Numbered from the stretch's first letter, positions 7,910-17,287 are shown. The stretch: 64,000 nt of DNA from Limnohabitans sp. Rim47 (GCF_001517545.1 NZ_FBYA01000001.1:125181-189180); one strand, 5' to 3'. Numbers and translations: made by a program. The notes: a model not told the origin generated them from the sequence alone.

Positions 7910-9337
7910 ATGAACGCCCCGACACCCGCAGCCCATCTGGCCCCCGAAATCGCTCAGCGCAATGTGCCCGAAGCCTTTTTGACCGCCCTGAAAACGCGCT
8001 TCAAAGACAACTGTTCCACCGCTTTGGTGGTGCGCGAGCAGCATGGGCGTGACGAGTCGGCCTTCACCCATGTGCCGCCACCCGCCGCCGTGGTTTTTGC
8101 CGAATGCACACAAGACGTGGCCGATGCGGTGGCACTGTGCGCAGCGCACAAAGTGCCCGTCATTCCATTTGGCGTGGGCTCTTCGCTCGAAGGGCATTTG
8201 TTGGCGGTGCAAGGCGGCATCAGCATCGACCTGATGCGCATGAACAAGGTGCTGTCGATCAACGCCGAAGACCTGACGGTGACGGTGCAACCGGGCGTGA
8301 CGCGCAAGCAGCTCAATGAAGAGATCAAGTCCACCGGTTTGTTCTTCCCGATTGATCCGGGCGCGGACGCGACCATCGGCGGCATGAGCGCCACGCGGGC
8401 CAGCGGCACCAACGCTGTGCGCTACGGCACCATGCGCGAAAACGTACTGGCCATGGAAGTGGTCACATCGGCAGGCGAGATCATCCGCACCGGCACCCGC
8501 GCCAAGAAGTCGAGCGCTGGTTACGACCTGACGCGCCTGATGGTGGGCAGCGAAGGCACGCTGGGCGTGATCACCGAAGTCACGGTGCGTTTGTACCCTT
8601 TGCCCGAGGCCATTTCAGCGGCCATCTGTTCTTTCCCGAGCATCGAAGCGGCCGTGCACACCGTGATCCAGACCATCCAGCTGGGCGTGCCGATTGCCCG
8701 CGTTGAGTTGATCGACCACAACACCGTGCGCATGGTCAATGCCTACGCCAAGCTGGGCCTGCGCGAAGAGCCCATGTTGCTCATGGAGTTTCACGGCTCG
8801 CCTGCGGGCGTGAAAGAGCAGGCCCAGACGGTGCAAGAGATTGCCAGCGAGTTCGGTGGCAACGCGTTTGAATGGGCGGTCACGCCCGAAGAGCGCACCC
8901 GCCTGTGGACAGCGCGCCACAACGCTTACTTTGCGGCCATCCAGAGCAAGCCCGGCTGCCGCGCCATCAGCACCGACACCTGCGTGCCGATCAGCAAGCT
9001 GGCGGATTGCCTGCTGGACTCCATCACCGAAACCGACGCCAGCGGCTTGCCCTACTTTTTGGTGGGCCATGTGGGCGACGGCAACTTCCACTTTGGTTAT
9101 TTGATCGACCCGAATAACCCGCAAGAGTGCGAAACCGCCGAGGCCCTGAACAAGCAACTGGTGCACCGCGCCCTGCGCCTAGGTGGCACCTGCACCGGCG
9201 AGCACGGCATCGGCCTGCACAAGATGGATTTTTTGCGCACCGAAACCGGCGAAGGCGCGGTGAACATGATGCGCACCATCAAACGGGCGCTGGACCCGCA
9301 CAACATCATGAACCCGGGGAAGATTTTCTCGATGTGA
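7910..9337 (+). CDS. FAD-linked D-lactate dehydrogenase (GlcD/DLD family)
   Basis: Flavoprotein oxidase/dehydrogenase of 475 residues, most like cytochrome-linked D-lactate dehydrogenase. The FAD_binding_4 domain is seen as VPVIPFGVGSSLEGH and GADATIGGMSATRASGTNAVRYG, followed by KSSAGYDLTRLMVGSEGTLG. The C-terminal FAD-oxidase domain ends with VGHVGDGNFHFG and GTCTGEHGIGLHK, carrying the His residues that bind metal and substrate. The ATG at 7910 follows a good Shine-Dalgarno (TCAGGAGA). It is divergent from the adenosyltransferase with about 155 bp between starts. GlcD itself is the main alternative, but the glc operon lies elsewhere in the window. Confidence 0.85.
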   Translation: MNAPTPAAHLAPEIAQRNVPEAFLTALKTRFKDNCSTALVVREQHGRDESAFTHVPPPAAVVFAECTQDVADAVALCAAHKVPVIPFGVGSSLEGHLLAVQGGISIDLMRMNKVLSINAEDLTVTVQPGVTRKQLNEEIKSTGLFFPIDPGADATIGGMSATRASGTNAVRYGTMRENVLAMEVVTSAGEIIRTGTRAKKSSAGYDLTRLMVGSEGTLGVITEVTVRLYPLPEAISAAICSFPSIEAAVHTVIQTIQLGVPIARVELIDHNTVRMVNAYAKLGLREEPMLLMEFHGSPAGVKEQAQTVQEIASEFGGNAFEWAVTPEERTRLWTARHNAYFAAIQSKPGCRAISTDTCVPISKLADCLLDSITETDASGLPYFLVGHVGDGNFHFGYLIDPNNPQECETAEALNKQLVHRALRLGGTCTGEHGIGLHKMDFLRTETGEGAVNMMRTIKRALDPHNIMNPGKIFSM

Positions 9338-9352
9338 TGCGCCCCTAAAGGC

Positions 9353-11101
9353 TCACAGGCGCTGCAGCAACAACTGCTCCACGCGGTTGCACAGCTGGAC
9401 GGGCTCAAACGGTTTGAGCATGACGGTGTTCAGCCCCGCTTGCCGAAAGGTCTCAAGGTCTACCGGGTTGACGTTGGCCGTCAGGCCCATCACCGGCAAT
9501 GTTCGCCAAGCCTCATTTTGGCGCAGGCGACGGGTGGCTTCGATGCCGTCCATCTCTGGCATCACCATGTCCATCAGCACCAAGTCCACGCTGGACTGCA
9601 CCAGCAAGTCGAGGGCCTGCTGGCCATTCACGGCCTCAAGCACTTGCGCATTGGGCCAGGCATTTTTCAAGACCTGCTTGACCAGCAAGCGGTTGATCGG
9701 GTGATCGTCCGCCACCAAAAAACGCCAAGCCATCTGCGCGGTTTGCGTGGGGCCAGGCGTCTGTTCTGCCTGCAATGCGCGCTCTGGCGATTCACACGCG
9801 GGCAAAGACAGACGAAACCAGAAACGCGAGCCCTGACCCGGCGCACTTTCAAAACCCATCTCACCGCCCAGCAACTCGACCAACTGACGCGAAATCGCCA
9901 AACCCAAGCCGTTGCCGCCATAACGAGCCTGGATGTTGGCGTCGGCCTGCGCAAAGCGACGGAAGATGCGGTCTTGCTGCTCTTTGGGAATACCGATTCC
10001 GGTGTCCTGCACCGAAAACAGCACGCCCGGGTTTTCCCATTGCACCCGCAAAACCACCGACCCCTGATGCGTGAACTTGAGGGCATTGCCTAGCAAGTTC
10101 ACCAAGACCTGCATCAGGCGGTGGCGGTCGGTGCTCACCCACGTCGGCAAGGCATCGTCTTGCTCGATGCGGTAGTCCAGTGAGGTGCCGCGCACGCGCG
10201 ACAAAAACAACTCAAAGGCATGCAAGGCCACATCGCGCAAGACAAAGGTTTCGCGCTGCACCATCAATTGCCCGGCCTGCAATTGCGAATAGTCCAGGAT
10301 GTCGTTGATGACGGTCATCAGGTGATCGGCCGCACGCCCGGTGTGTTGCAAGGCCTTGACCGCCTCGGGCCGGTCTTGCACACGCGACAGCAGCAAGGCA
10401 TTGAAGCCCACAATGGCGTTCATGGGGGTGCGCAATTCGTGGCTGACGATGCCAATAAAGTGTTCGCGCATGCGCAGCGCGTGCTCCAGCTCAAGGCGCT
10501 TGGTTTCCAGCTCTTGCTGGTAGGCCCGGATGACGCGCAAGGCATTGACGTACATGCGGTCGTAGATCATGGGCACAACAATCATGACCATCGTCAAAAT
10601 GCTGTACGTGGTGTAGGCCTGTCCGACTCTGAACTGCTGCACGTCGTACGCCGGCAACCACTGCATGTAACTGCCCAGCCCAAAGCCGGAAATGACCAAC
10701 AACATCGCCACGTACCAAGCCGCACCCGCCCGCCAACTGACCATGTAAAGCGGCGTCAAAGGCAAAATCATCAACCATGCGATGTTCCTTGAATAGATGC
10801 CGCCTGTGAACCACACCAAAACGATCAGCAACAGCGTGCCGATCGATGTGCCCAGGTTGACGGCCCACGGCAATGGCAAGCCTTTCTGGAAAGCGGCCAA
10901 CAAGGCCACTAAAAAAACCACCATGATCAGGTACATCCACCGAAACACAGGCAGCGCCGGGTACAAGGAATACCCCAGCAACACCCCAATGATCAACGCC
11001 ACAAAAAAGAAGGCGTAGGGCATGCGCCCCGGTCGAAAACGCGAAGGCAGGCAGGCCACCACGCCGTCCGCCAGGTCTGTGAACAGCTTGGGCATGTTCA
11101 T
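9353..11101 (-). CDS. Hybrid sensor histidine kinase with receiver domain (second of a tandem pair)
   Basis: 582 residues. Five to six hydrophobic segments in residues 28-180 form a membrane sensor without a visible periplasmic ligand domain. They are followed by a HisKA domain with SHELRTP (His 221), the HATPase_c motifs LVNLLGNALKF and GIGIP, and a C-terminal receiver domain (VADDHPINRLL, phospho-acceptor in LVLMDMVMPEMDG). No output domain is present, so signal must pass to another protein. The start ATG (11101-11099) overlaps the stop of the upstream kinase in an ATGA junction, indicating translational coupling. It is convergent with the D-lactate dehydrogenase. Confidence 0.9.
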   Translation of the reverse strand: MNMPKLFTDLADGVVACLPSRFRPGRMPYAFFFVALIIGVLLGYSLYPALPVFRWMYLIMVVFLVALLAAFQKGLPLPWAVNLGTSIGTLLLIVLVWFTGGIYSRNIAWLMILPLTPLYMVSWRAGAAWYVAMLLVISGFGLGSYMQWLPAYDVQQFRVGQAYTTYSILTMVMIVVPMIYDRMYVNALRVIRAYQQELETKRLELEHALRMREHFIGIVSHELRTPMNAIVGFNALLLSRVQDRPEAVKALQHTGRAADHLMTVINDILDYSQLQAGQLMVQRETFVLRDVALHAFELFLSRVRGTSLDYRIEQDDALPTWVSTDRHRLMQVLVNLLGNALKFTHQGSVVLRVQWENPGVLFSVQDTGIGIPKEQQDRIFRRFAQADANIQARYGGNGLGLAISRQLVELLGGEMGFESAPGQGSRFWFRLSLPACESPERALQAEQTPGPTQTAQMAWRFLVADDHPINRLLVKQVLKNAWPNAQVLEAVNGQQALDLLVQSSVDLVLMDMVMPEMDGIEATRRLRQNEAWRTLPVMGLTANVNPVDLETFRQAGLNTVMLKPFEPVQLCNRVEQLLLQRL

Positions 11102-12846
11102 GCCAGCAACCCTCGTGCTCGGCGCACATGCGTACTCACGGCAGCCACCAATTTGGCAGTGTCCATGGGCTTGCTCAGCACGTCGTTCATGCCGGCATCC
11201 AGACACTGCTGGCGCTCGTGCGATTGGGTATTGGCCGTCAGCGCAAGGATCGGCATGTGCGCGGTCTGCGTCGGAAAGTGGCGCCGAATTTGGCCGGTCA
11301 ACTGCATGCCATCCATCTCGGGCATGACCATGTCGATCAGGGCCACGTCGAAGGCCTGGGCCTCCAGGCAACGCAAGGCCTGAGCGCCATCGGTGAACTG
11401 GGTGATGCTGGCTTTGGGCCAAATTTTTTGCAGCTGCAGCCGCGCCACCATCAAGTTGACCGTGTTGTCATCCACCAGCAAGATACGCAACGGCTCACTG
11501 GCCAACAAAGCTGGCACCGGTACCGTGGCAGGGTGGTCAGGCAACACGTCTTCCAGAGGCAACTCAAACCAGAACACCGAGCCTTGGCCCACGCTACTGC
11601 GCACACGAATCTCGCCCCCTTGCAGGGTCACCAGCCGCTCGCAAATGGTCAAACCCAGACCTGTGCCGCCAAACGCCCGGTTGGTTTGCACGTCGGCATG
11701 CTCGAACTGCCGAAACACATGGGCTTGCTGCTCGGGCGCAATGCCTCGGCCCGTGTCCTCGACCTCAAAGCGCCAACGCGGCAAGGCGGGCATGACCCGC
11801 AAAACGACGTGACCTTTGTCTGTGAATTTGATGGCGTTGCCCAGCAAATTGCCCAAGATTTGCAGCAAACGCTGACGGTCCACCTGCACATGGGCGGGCA
11901 TGGCCGAATGCAGCAAGAGCTCGCAACTCAGCCCTTTTTCGGCGGCCAGCTTGCGAGGGGCGGCAACGGCCTCCTCCAGCAGTTGGCGCAAATCCACGTC
12001 TGCGGGCACCAGCTGCAACTGGCCCGCTTGCAATTGCGAGAAATCCAAAATGTCGTTGACCACTTGCAACAGATGCGTGGTGGAATGGCGAATGTGGTCC
12101 ACCACCTCGGTGTGCTCGGGCCGGTCGGCCAACTCTTGGCGCAAGACGCCATTGAAACCCAAAATGGCATTCATGGGCGTGCGCAACTCATGGCCCACTG
12201 CCGCTGTGAACTCGTCCTTTTGGGCTTGCGCCTGCATCAAGGCGTCATGGATCTCGCGCAATTCATGGTTGCGGTTTTCCACATCCCACAACTGGCTGGC
12301 GTGCATATTTTCACCCACAAAGACCCCCAGCATCAGGCTGCTCAAGGCCAACAAATGGTTCACCAGCGTTTGTACAAAAATAGTACTTAAATCGTCCGGC
12401 AGAGGCGTCGGCCCACCCGCACTGGCGGCCAGGTACATGCCGAACAGACACAACAGGTTGATCACGATCCAGGCAAACGCCGCGCGTGGCCCCAAGATCA
12501 GCAACACCGGCACAGACAACACGCCCAACCACTCCATGGCACCCGAGTTCAGGCCCCCGGTGTGCCATGCAATGTGCAGCGCCGAGCCCACGGCCAAGGC
12601 GGTGGTCGTGTGCACGATCACCGGATACCACCTTGGAACACCCAAGCCCAACCACATGGACCAGGCCAACATGGTCACGACCAGGTTGACCCGCGTGTCA
12701 TACGCCCCCGCTGGAAAAAGCCAATAAAGCAGCGAGATGAGCCCCAACAGACCCAGGTAAATGGACAAAATCAGCCGATGGGTCAGGATCAGGCCCAGAA
12801 AACGCTTCTGCTTGGGGCGATTGGAAGCCGTGGCGAAAAGCGGCAT
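11098..12846 (-). CDS. Hybrid sensor histidine kinase with receiver domain (first of a tandem pair)
   Basis: 582 residues, the same length and domain order as its downstream neighbour. About six membrane segments lie in residues 20-180, then a HisKA domain with GHELRTP (His about 219), HATPase_c (LGNLLGNAIKF, GRGIAPE, GTGLGL), and a receiver domain (LLVDDNTVNLMVA, VALIDMVMPEMDG). The ATG at 12846 is preferred over a TTG at 12864 that would overlap parB. The sequences of the two kinases differ clearly in the sensor part, so they are old duplicates or a matched pair, not a recent copy. No DNA-binding response regulator is adjacent, leaving the output unknown. Confidence 0.9.
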   Translation of the reverse strand: MPLFATASNRPKQKRFLGLILTHRLILSIYLGLLGLISLLYWLFPAGAYDTRVNLVVTMLAWSMWLGLGVPRWYPVIVHTTTALAVGSALHIAWHTGGLNSGAMEWLGVLSVPVLLILGPRAAFAWIVINLLCLFGMYLAASAGGPTPLPDDLSTIFVQTLVNHLLALSSLMLGVFVGENMHASQLWDVENRNHELREIHDALMQAQAQKDEFTAAVGHELRTPMNAILGFNGVLRQELADRPEHTEVVDHIRHSTTHLLQVVNDILDFSQLQAGQLQLVPADVDLRQLLEEAVAAPRKLAAEKGLSCELLLHSAMPAHVQVDRQRLLQILGNLLGNAIKFTDKGHVVLRVMPALPRWRFEVEDTGRGIAPEQQAHVFRQFEHADVQTNRAFGGTGLGLTICERLVTLQGGEIRVRSSVGQGSVFWFELPLEDVLPDHPATVPVPALLASEPLRILLVDDNTVNLMVARLQLQKIWPKASITQFTDGAQALRCLEAQAFDVALIDMVMPEMDGMQLTGQIRRHFPTQTAHMPILALTANTQSHERQQCLDAGMNDVLSKPMDTAKLVAAVSTHVRRARGLLA

Positions 12847-12860
12847 GGTGGCAGCTCGGG

Positions 12861-13778
12861 TCAACCGCGCAGCTTGTCGATCAGACCGTTGAGCTCGTCC
12901 AGCGAGCCGAACTGGATGCTCAGTTCGCCCATCTCTTCCATCTTGCCCAGACGTTTGACGCGTTTTTTGACACGCACCTCGACTTGCGCCATCAACAAAT
13001 CGGACAACTCCTCTTCGACCCGGCGCACGTCGCGCGACTTTTCTTTTTTGGGCTGTTGCGTGACCAGATTGAATTCAGCACTGAGCTTTTTGGCCAGGCT
13101 TTCGGCCTCGCGCACCGACAATTTCTTGGCGGCGATTTGGTTGGCGGCGGTGATTTGCGCCGCTTTGTCGAGCGACAGCAAAGCACGGGCGTGGCCCATG
13201 TCGAGATCGCCCGCCATCAACATGGTCTGCACCGGATCCGCCAAATTGAGCAAACGCAGCAAGTTGCTGGCCGCGCTGCGCGAACGGCCCACCGCTTGGG
13301 CTGCCGTTTCGTGAGTGAGTCCAAACTCTTTGATCAAGCGTTGCAGGCCTTGTGCTTCTTCGAGTGGGTTGAGGTCTTCGCGCTGGATGTTTTCGATGAG
13401 GGCCATCGCCGCAGCGGCCTCGTTGGGCACATCGCGAACCAACACCGGCACAGAACTCAGACCGGCCAGTTTGCTGGCCCGAAAACGGCGCTCACCCGCG
13501 ATGATCTCGTATTTGCCCGCGTTGTCGCCCTCGGTGAGCCGGCGCACCAGGATCGGCTGCATGATGCCTTGCGCTTTGATGGATTCGGCCAACTCATACA
13601 AAGCGCCCTCGTCCATGCGGGTGCGCGGCTGGTACATGCCGGCCACCATTTGGTCGAGTGGGAGTTGGGTGGACACGCCCGTATCAGGGGTCATGTCGGC
13701 CGCAGGGGCGTCCTGCACTTTGGGGCCCAGCAGGGCTTCGAGTCCACGGCCAAGGCCTTTGGGTTTTTTGGTGACCAT
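12861..13778 (-). CDS. parB: Chromosome partitioning protein ParB
   Basis: CTP-dependent DNA clamp that loads at parS and spreads to organise the origin region. 305 residues. The N-terminal KPKGLGRGLEALLG is the usual ParA-interacting segment. The central part has the CTP-binding GERRFRA motif (IIAGERRFRASKLAGL) and ENIQREDLNPLEEA, then the helix-turn-helix (VGRSRSAASNLLRLL), and a C-terminal dimerisation domain rich in charged residues. The ATG at 13778 is chosen over a longer frame because it begins at the conserved N-terminus. Four parS-like sites lie 2.7-4.0 kb upstream. The gene follows parA with one small hydrolase in between. Confidence 0.96.
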   Translation of the reverse strand: MVTKKPKGLGRGLEALLGPKVQDAPAADMTPDTGVSTQLPLDQMVAGMYQPRTRMDEGALYELAESIKAQGIMQPILVRRLTEGDNAGKYEIIAGERRFRASKLAGLSSVPVLVRDVPNEAAAAMALIENIQREDLNPLEEAQGLQRLIKEFGLTHETAAQAVGRSRSAASNLLRLLNLADPVQTMLMAGDLDMGHARALLSLDKAAQITAANQIAAKKLSVREAESLAKKLSAEFNLVTQQPKKEKSRDVRRVEEELSDLLMAQVEVRVKKRVKRLGKMEEMGELSIQFGSLDELNGLIDKLRG

Positions 13779-13780
13779 GG

Positions 13781-14362
13781 TCAATCCTTCAGTAATATTT
13801 GCAACAGCGCATGGCCCATAGGCCAATCGCCCAGCGATGAATCGGCATTGATGTGCCCGGCGGCGCCCAAATCGACCCAGCGTGCGCCCCAGTCTTGGGC
13901 TAACCCTTGCGCCCGAGTCAACGTGCAATAAGGGTCATTTTGGCTGCCCACCAGAATGCTTTTGAAAGGCAAGGCTTGGCGCACGATGGGCGACCAACCG
14001 GGCAAGCGGTTGTTCAGCTCAGGGTCTTCGGTGTCGCCGGGCGCCACCAGCAATGCCCCGCGCACACGGGCGGTGTGCCGCGACACAGCCGCCCAAGCGG
14101 CCACCAAAATACAGCCCAAACTGTGCGCTGCAAAAACCACCGGGCCAGGAGCATCGATCACGGTGTCATCCACGCGTGCCAACCAGTCGCCGCGCAAGGG
14201 CCTCATCCAGTCGTTTTGCTCGACCACGGCATAGCCGTGCACACGCGCCCAGTGCATTTGCCAATGGTCCACGCCACTGCCTTGCCAGCCCGGCAGGATC
14301 AACACTGTTGCGGGCGGAGCCAAAGTGGCGTCAAAGTTTGCAGATGGGGCCAAAACGGTCAT
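13781..14362 (-). CDS. RBBP9/YdeN-type alpha/beta serine hydrolase
   Basis: 193 residues with the family pattern LILPGWQGSGVDHWQ near the N-terminus, nucleophile motif AAHSLGC, acid in GSQNDPYC, and histidine in AGHINADSSLGDWP. These small cytoplasmic serine hydrolases have poorly defined substrates. It is placed between parA and parB with only 2 bp to parB, so it is transcribed with the partition genes; whether it has any role in segregation is unknown. Confidence 0.88.
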   Translation of the reverse strand: MTVLAPSANFDATLAPPATVLILPGWQGSGVDHWQMHWARVHGYAVVEQNDWMRPLRGDWLARVDDTVIDAPGPVVFAAHSLGCILVAAWAAVSRHTARVRGALLVAPGDTEDPELNNRLPGWSPIVRQALPFKSILVGSQNDPYCTLTRAQGLAQDWGARWVDLGAAGHINADSSLGDWPMGHALLQILLKD

Positions 14363-14388
14363 CTCTGTGGTGAGGTCGTTGTCGCGGC

Positions 14389-15159
14389 TCAGAGCGTGGG
14401 CGCGCGCCGCACCAGCTCTTGCGCAAAATCGACATAGGCCTGACTGCCTTTGGCCGAGGCGTCAAACACGACACCGGGCAAACCATAGCTGGGCGCTTCG
14501 GCCAGACGCACGTTGCGCGGAATCACGGTGTCAAAAACCTTGTCGCCAAAATGGGCCTTGAGCTGCTCGCTGACCTGCATTTGCAAGGTGATGCGCGGGT
14601 CAAACATGACGCGCAACAGGCCAATGATCTTGAGGTCTTTGTTCAGGTTGGCGTGCACCTGCTTGATGGTGTTGACCAGGTCGGTCAGGCCTTCAAGCGC
14701 AAAGTACTCGCACTGCATGGGCACGATCACGCCGTGGGCCGAACACAGGCCATTGAGCGTGAGCATGGACAGCGATGGCGGGCAATCGATCAGCACAAAG
14801 TCGTAATCGGCATCAACCACGGCCAAGGCGTTTTTGAGGCGCTGGTCGCGGTGCTCCAGTTGCACCAACTCGACCTCGGCACCGGCCAGCTCACGGTTGG
14901 CGCTCAGCACGTCATAACCGCATTTATCGGCCTTGATCACGGCTTCAGCAATGGTGGCTGACTCGAGCAGAACATCGTAAACACTCAACTCAACCGCACG
15001 TTTGTCGATGCCCGAGCCCATCGTGGCGTTGCCTTGCGGGTCCAAATCCACCAACAGCACACGTTGCCCGACTTTGGCCAAACCAGCGGCCAGGTTCACG
15101 GTGGTGGTGGTTTTGCCCACCCCCCCTTTTTGGTTTGCAACGCAGAAAATTTTGGCCAT
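14389..15159 (-). CDS. parA: Chromosome partitioning ATPase ParA (Soj family)
   Basis: Deviant Walker-type ATPase that drives movement of ParB-parS complexes. 256 residues with the deviant Walker A KGGVGKTTTTVNLAA (signature Lys 11), the switch segment LLVDLDPQGNATMGSG, and LIDCPPSLSMLTLNGL. The short N-terminus without a DNA-binding extension identifies a chromosomal rather than plasmid type. It lies downstream of rsmG and the LysE genes and upstream of the hydrolase and parB on the same strand. Confidence 0.96.
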   Translation of the reverse strand: MAKIFCVANQKGGVGKTTTTVNLAAGLAKVGQRVLLVDLDPQGNATMGSGIDKRAVELSVYDVLLESATIAEAVIKADKCGYDVLSANRELAGAEVELVQLEHRDQRLKNALAVVDADYDFVLIDCPPSLSMLTLNGLCSAHGVIVPMQCEYFALEGLTDLVNTIKQVHANLNKDLKIIGLLRVMFDPRITLQMQVSEQLKAHFGDKVFDTVIPRNVRLAEAPSYGLPGVVFDASAKGSQAYVDFAQELVRRAPTL

Positions 15160-15174
15160 GAGGATCTGCCCAGG

Positions 15175-15792
15175 TTATTTGGAAATGGCCAACTTGATGC
15201 CAAAAGCCACAAGAAAAATGCCCGCCAATTTCTCCAGAACGCGCCCGATCACGGGGTTCGCGCGCATGCGTTCGGCCAAGTGGTGGGTGAGCAAAGTCAT
15301 GCCCACGCCATAAAGCAAGGTCAAGGCCGCAATGGTGGCAGCCATGACACCAAAACTGAGCAGGCCCAAATGGGTTTGAGGGTCAACGAACAAAGGGAAA
15401 AACGCCATGTAAAACACAATCGCCTTGGGATTGAGCAAGGTGATGGCGAAGGCTTGCTGCAAATACTGACGAGGCCGGATGTTCATCACCGGCGCGTCAC
15501 CCGGTTTAGCCGACAGCATCTTCCAGCCCAGCCAAGCCAGGTACACAGCACCCGACCACTGGATGGCGGCAAATGCAGTCGGGTAAGTGGCCAGTACGGC
15601 AGCCACACCGGCCACAGCCAACCACATGAGCACTTGGTCACCCATGATCACGCCCAAAGTGGCCATCAAACCACCCGCCACGCCGCCCTTGCTGGTGGAG
15701 GTGATGAGCGCCAAATTGCCGGGGCCGGGAATCGCCAAGAACAAAACAATGGCGGCCACGAACGCGCCGTAGTCAGAGATACCAAAGAACAT
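15175..15792 (-). CDS. LysE/RhtB family amino acid exporter (copy 2)
   Basis: Inner-membrane exporter, 205 residues. The family motif FLAIPGPGNLALITSTSKGG near residue 18 is followed by about five more hydrophobic helices and LLNPKAIVFYMAFFPLFV. The ATG at 15792 aligns with the start of the neighbouring paralogue (both give FGISDYGAF); the frame also opens at 15798. Substrates of this family include amino acids and homoserine lactones; the specific one cannot be read here. It sits 15 bp upstream of parA on the same strand. Confidence 0.93.
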   Translation of the reverse strand: MFFGISDYGAFVAAIVLFLAIPGPGNLALITSTSKGGVAGGLMATLGVIMGDQVLMWLAVAGVAAVLATYPTAFAAIQWSGAVYLAWLGWKMLSAKPGDAPVMNIRPRQYLQQAFAITLLNPKAIVFYMAFFPLFVDPQTHLGLLSFGVMAATIAALTLLYGVGMTLLTHHLAERMRANPVIGRVLEKLAGIFLVAFGIKLAISK

Positions 15793-15833
15793 CAGCAACT
15801 TTCATGGGTAAAAAATAAGGGCCAAGCGATCAC

Positions 15834-16448
15834 TCATTTGGCAAGCACCATCTTCAGGCCGAAGCCGATCAGGCACAGGCCCGCCAGCTTTTGCAAAAAA
15901 CCTGAAAACCGGGGATTGGCCCGGATGCGCTCGGCCATGAAATGGGTGACCAAAACCACACCAAAACAATAGACAAAGCCCAGTGCCGCAATCGTCAAGG
16001 CCATCACCGCAAAGGTGATCCAGCCTTGGTGATTCACCGGGTCAATGAACTGCGGAAAGAACGCGAAATAAAACATGATCGCCTTGGGGTTGAGCAAGGT
16101 GATGAACATGGTTTCACGAAAGTAATGCCCTAGAGTGATCTGGATGCTGGGGCCCTCGCCCGCTTTGGCCGTGATCATTTTGTAGCCCAACCAGGCCAGA
16201 TAAGCAGCGCCCAACCACTGCAAAACCATGAACAATGTCGGGAAGGTTTTGAGCACCGCCGCCACACCCGCCACCGTGAGCCACAACAAAATCTGATCCC
16301 CCACAAGCAAGCCCAACACCGAGGCCAAACCGCCCGACAAACCCCCTTTGCTGGCCGAACTGATCAAGGCCAGGTTACCGGGGCCAGGCAAGAACAAAAG
16401 CAAGACAAAAGCTGCGGCAAATGCACCGTAATCCGAGATGCCAAACAT
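15834..16448 (-). CDS. LysE/RhtB family amino acid exporter (copy 1)
   Basis: 204 residues, clearly a paralogue of the next gene: FGISDYGAF start, FLPGPGNLALISSASKGG, LLNPKAIMFYFAFFPQFI, and the same C-terminal pattern (GFGLKMVLAK against AFGIKLAISK). Six transmembrane segments expected. The tandem duplication lies inside the rsmG-to-parA interval, so it does not interrupt the partition genes themselves. Substrate unknown. Confidence 0.93.
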   Translation of the reverse strand: MFGISDYGAFAAAFVLLLFLPGPGNLALISSASKGGLSGGLASVLGLLVGDQILLWLTVAGVAAVLKTFPTLFMVLQWLGAAYLAWLGYKMITAKAGEGPSIQITLGHYFRETMFITLLNPKAIMFYFAFFPQFIDPVNHQGWITFAVMALTIAALGFVYCFGVVLVTHFMAERIRANPRFSGFLQKLAGLCLIGFGLKMVLAK

Positions 16449-16525
16449 GGGTTTTCTTTAAAGGGAATGGGCTGAGTGTAAGTGATGCCTGCCCGGCCAC
16501 CCCCAAGGCAAGTAAGACAGCCATG

Positions 16526-16541
16526 TGTTTCACGTGAAACA
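16526..16541. promoter_or_regulatory. parS site, perfect 16-bp consensus
   Basis: TGTTTCACGTGAAACA, a perfect palindrome identical to the canonical bacterial parS. It lies in the intergenic gap between rsmG and the first LysE gene and should be a ParB nucleation site. Confidence 0.97.
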
Positions 16542-16630
16542 ACTGTTCATGCGCGGCAAAATGCTGTGTGTCTGGGGTGCTCAGGCCGCACACAAAGGGC
16601 AACACCAGCCCAAAGGGGCAAGCCCCAAGA

Positions 16631-17287
16631 TCAGACCGAGCAAGCAGCCTCGGGCTTCATCCAGACCATGCAGCGCTCAACGTCCAGCCCAGGCACAGCC
16701 AATGGTTCCACGTGAAACACCTTCACATCAGAGGGCAATGCCTTGATTTCATCCTGCGGATGCTTGCCCTTCATGGCCATCCAAACACCGCCCTCCGCCA
16801 AAGCCGAACGTGACCAGGTCACAAAGTCGGGCAGCGATGCGAACGCGCGGGAGCAAATCACCCGGTAAGGATCGGTCAAAGACTCGACCCGCGCATGAAT
16901 GCCACGCAAATTGGGCAACTTCAGGCTCACCGCCACCTGCTGCACAAACGCGGCTTTCTTAGCGACAGTGTCTACACAAGTGACATTCAGCTCGGGCATG
17001 CAAATGGCCAACACCACGCCAGGCAAGCCGCCACCCGAACCGACATCCAACACCCGAATGGCTTGGCCTTGGGTATGCCGAGCCAAGGGGGCTACGGCCG
17101 TCAAACTGTCCAACAGGTGGTGCGTGAGCATGTCTGCCGGGTCGCGCAACGCCGTCAGGTTGTAGACCTTGTTCCATTTCTGAATCAAGGCCACATAGTC
17201 CAGTAAAAGCTTTTGCCGATCATCGGACAAGTCCAGGCCCAAGGCCCGAATGCCAGCATTGAGGCCGGAGGCCAAATTCACACTCAT
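16631..17287 (-). CDS. rsmG: 16S rRNA (guanine527-N7)-methyltransferase RsmG (GidB)
   Basis: Methylates G527 of 16S rRNA; loss gives low-level streptomycin resistance in many bacteria. 218 residues with NLTALRDPADMLTHHLLDSL and the SAM-binding VLDVGSGGGLPGVVLAI, followed by VDTVAKKAAF. The start overlaps the mnmG stop by 4 bp (ATGA at 17287-17284), so translation is coupled. A degenerate parS site falls inside the 3' part of the gene, where it encodes VFHVEPL. Confidence 0.96.
   Translation of the reverse strand: MSVNLASGLNAGIRALGLDLSDDRQKLLLDYVALIQKWNKVYNLTALRDPADMLTHHLLDSLTAVAPLARHTQGQAIRVLDVGSGGGLPGVVLAICMPELNVTCVDTVAKKAAFVQQVAVSLKLPNLRGIHARVESLTDPYRVICSRAFASLPDFVTWSRSALAEGGVWMAMKGKHPQDEIKALPSDVKVFHVEPLAVPGLDVERCMVWMKPEAACSV
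16704..16719. promoter_or_regulatory. Degenerate parS-like site within rsmG
   Basis: GGTTCCACGTGAAACA matches the parS consensus at 14 of 16 positions (differences at positions 1 and 5); one half-site is intact. It is 163 bp from the nearest perfect site. Confidence 0.7.
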
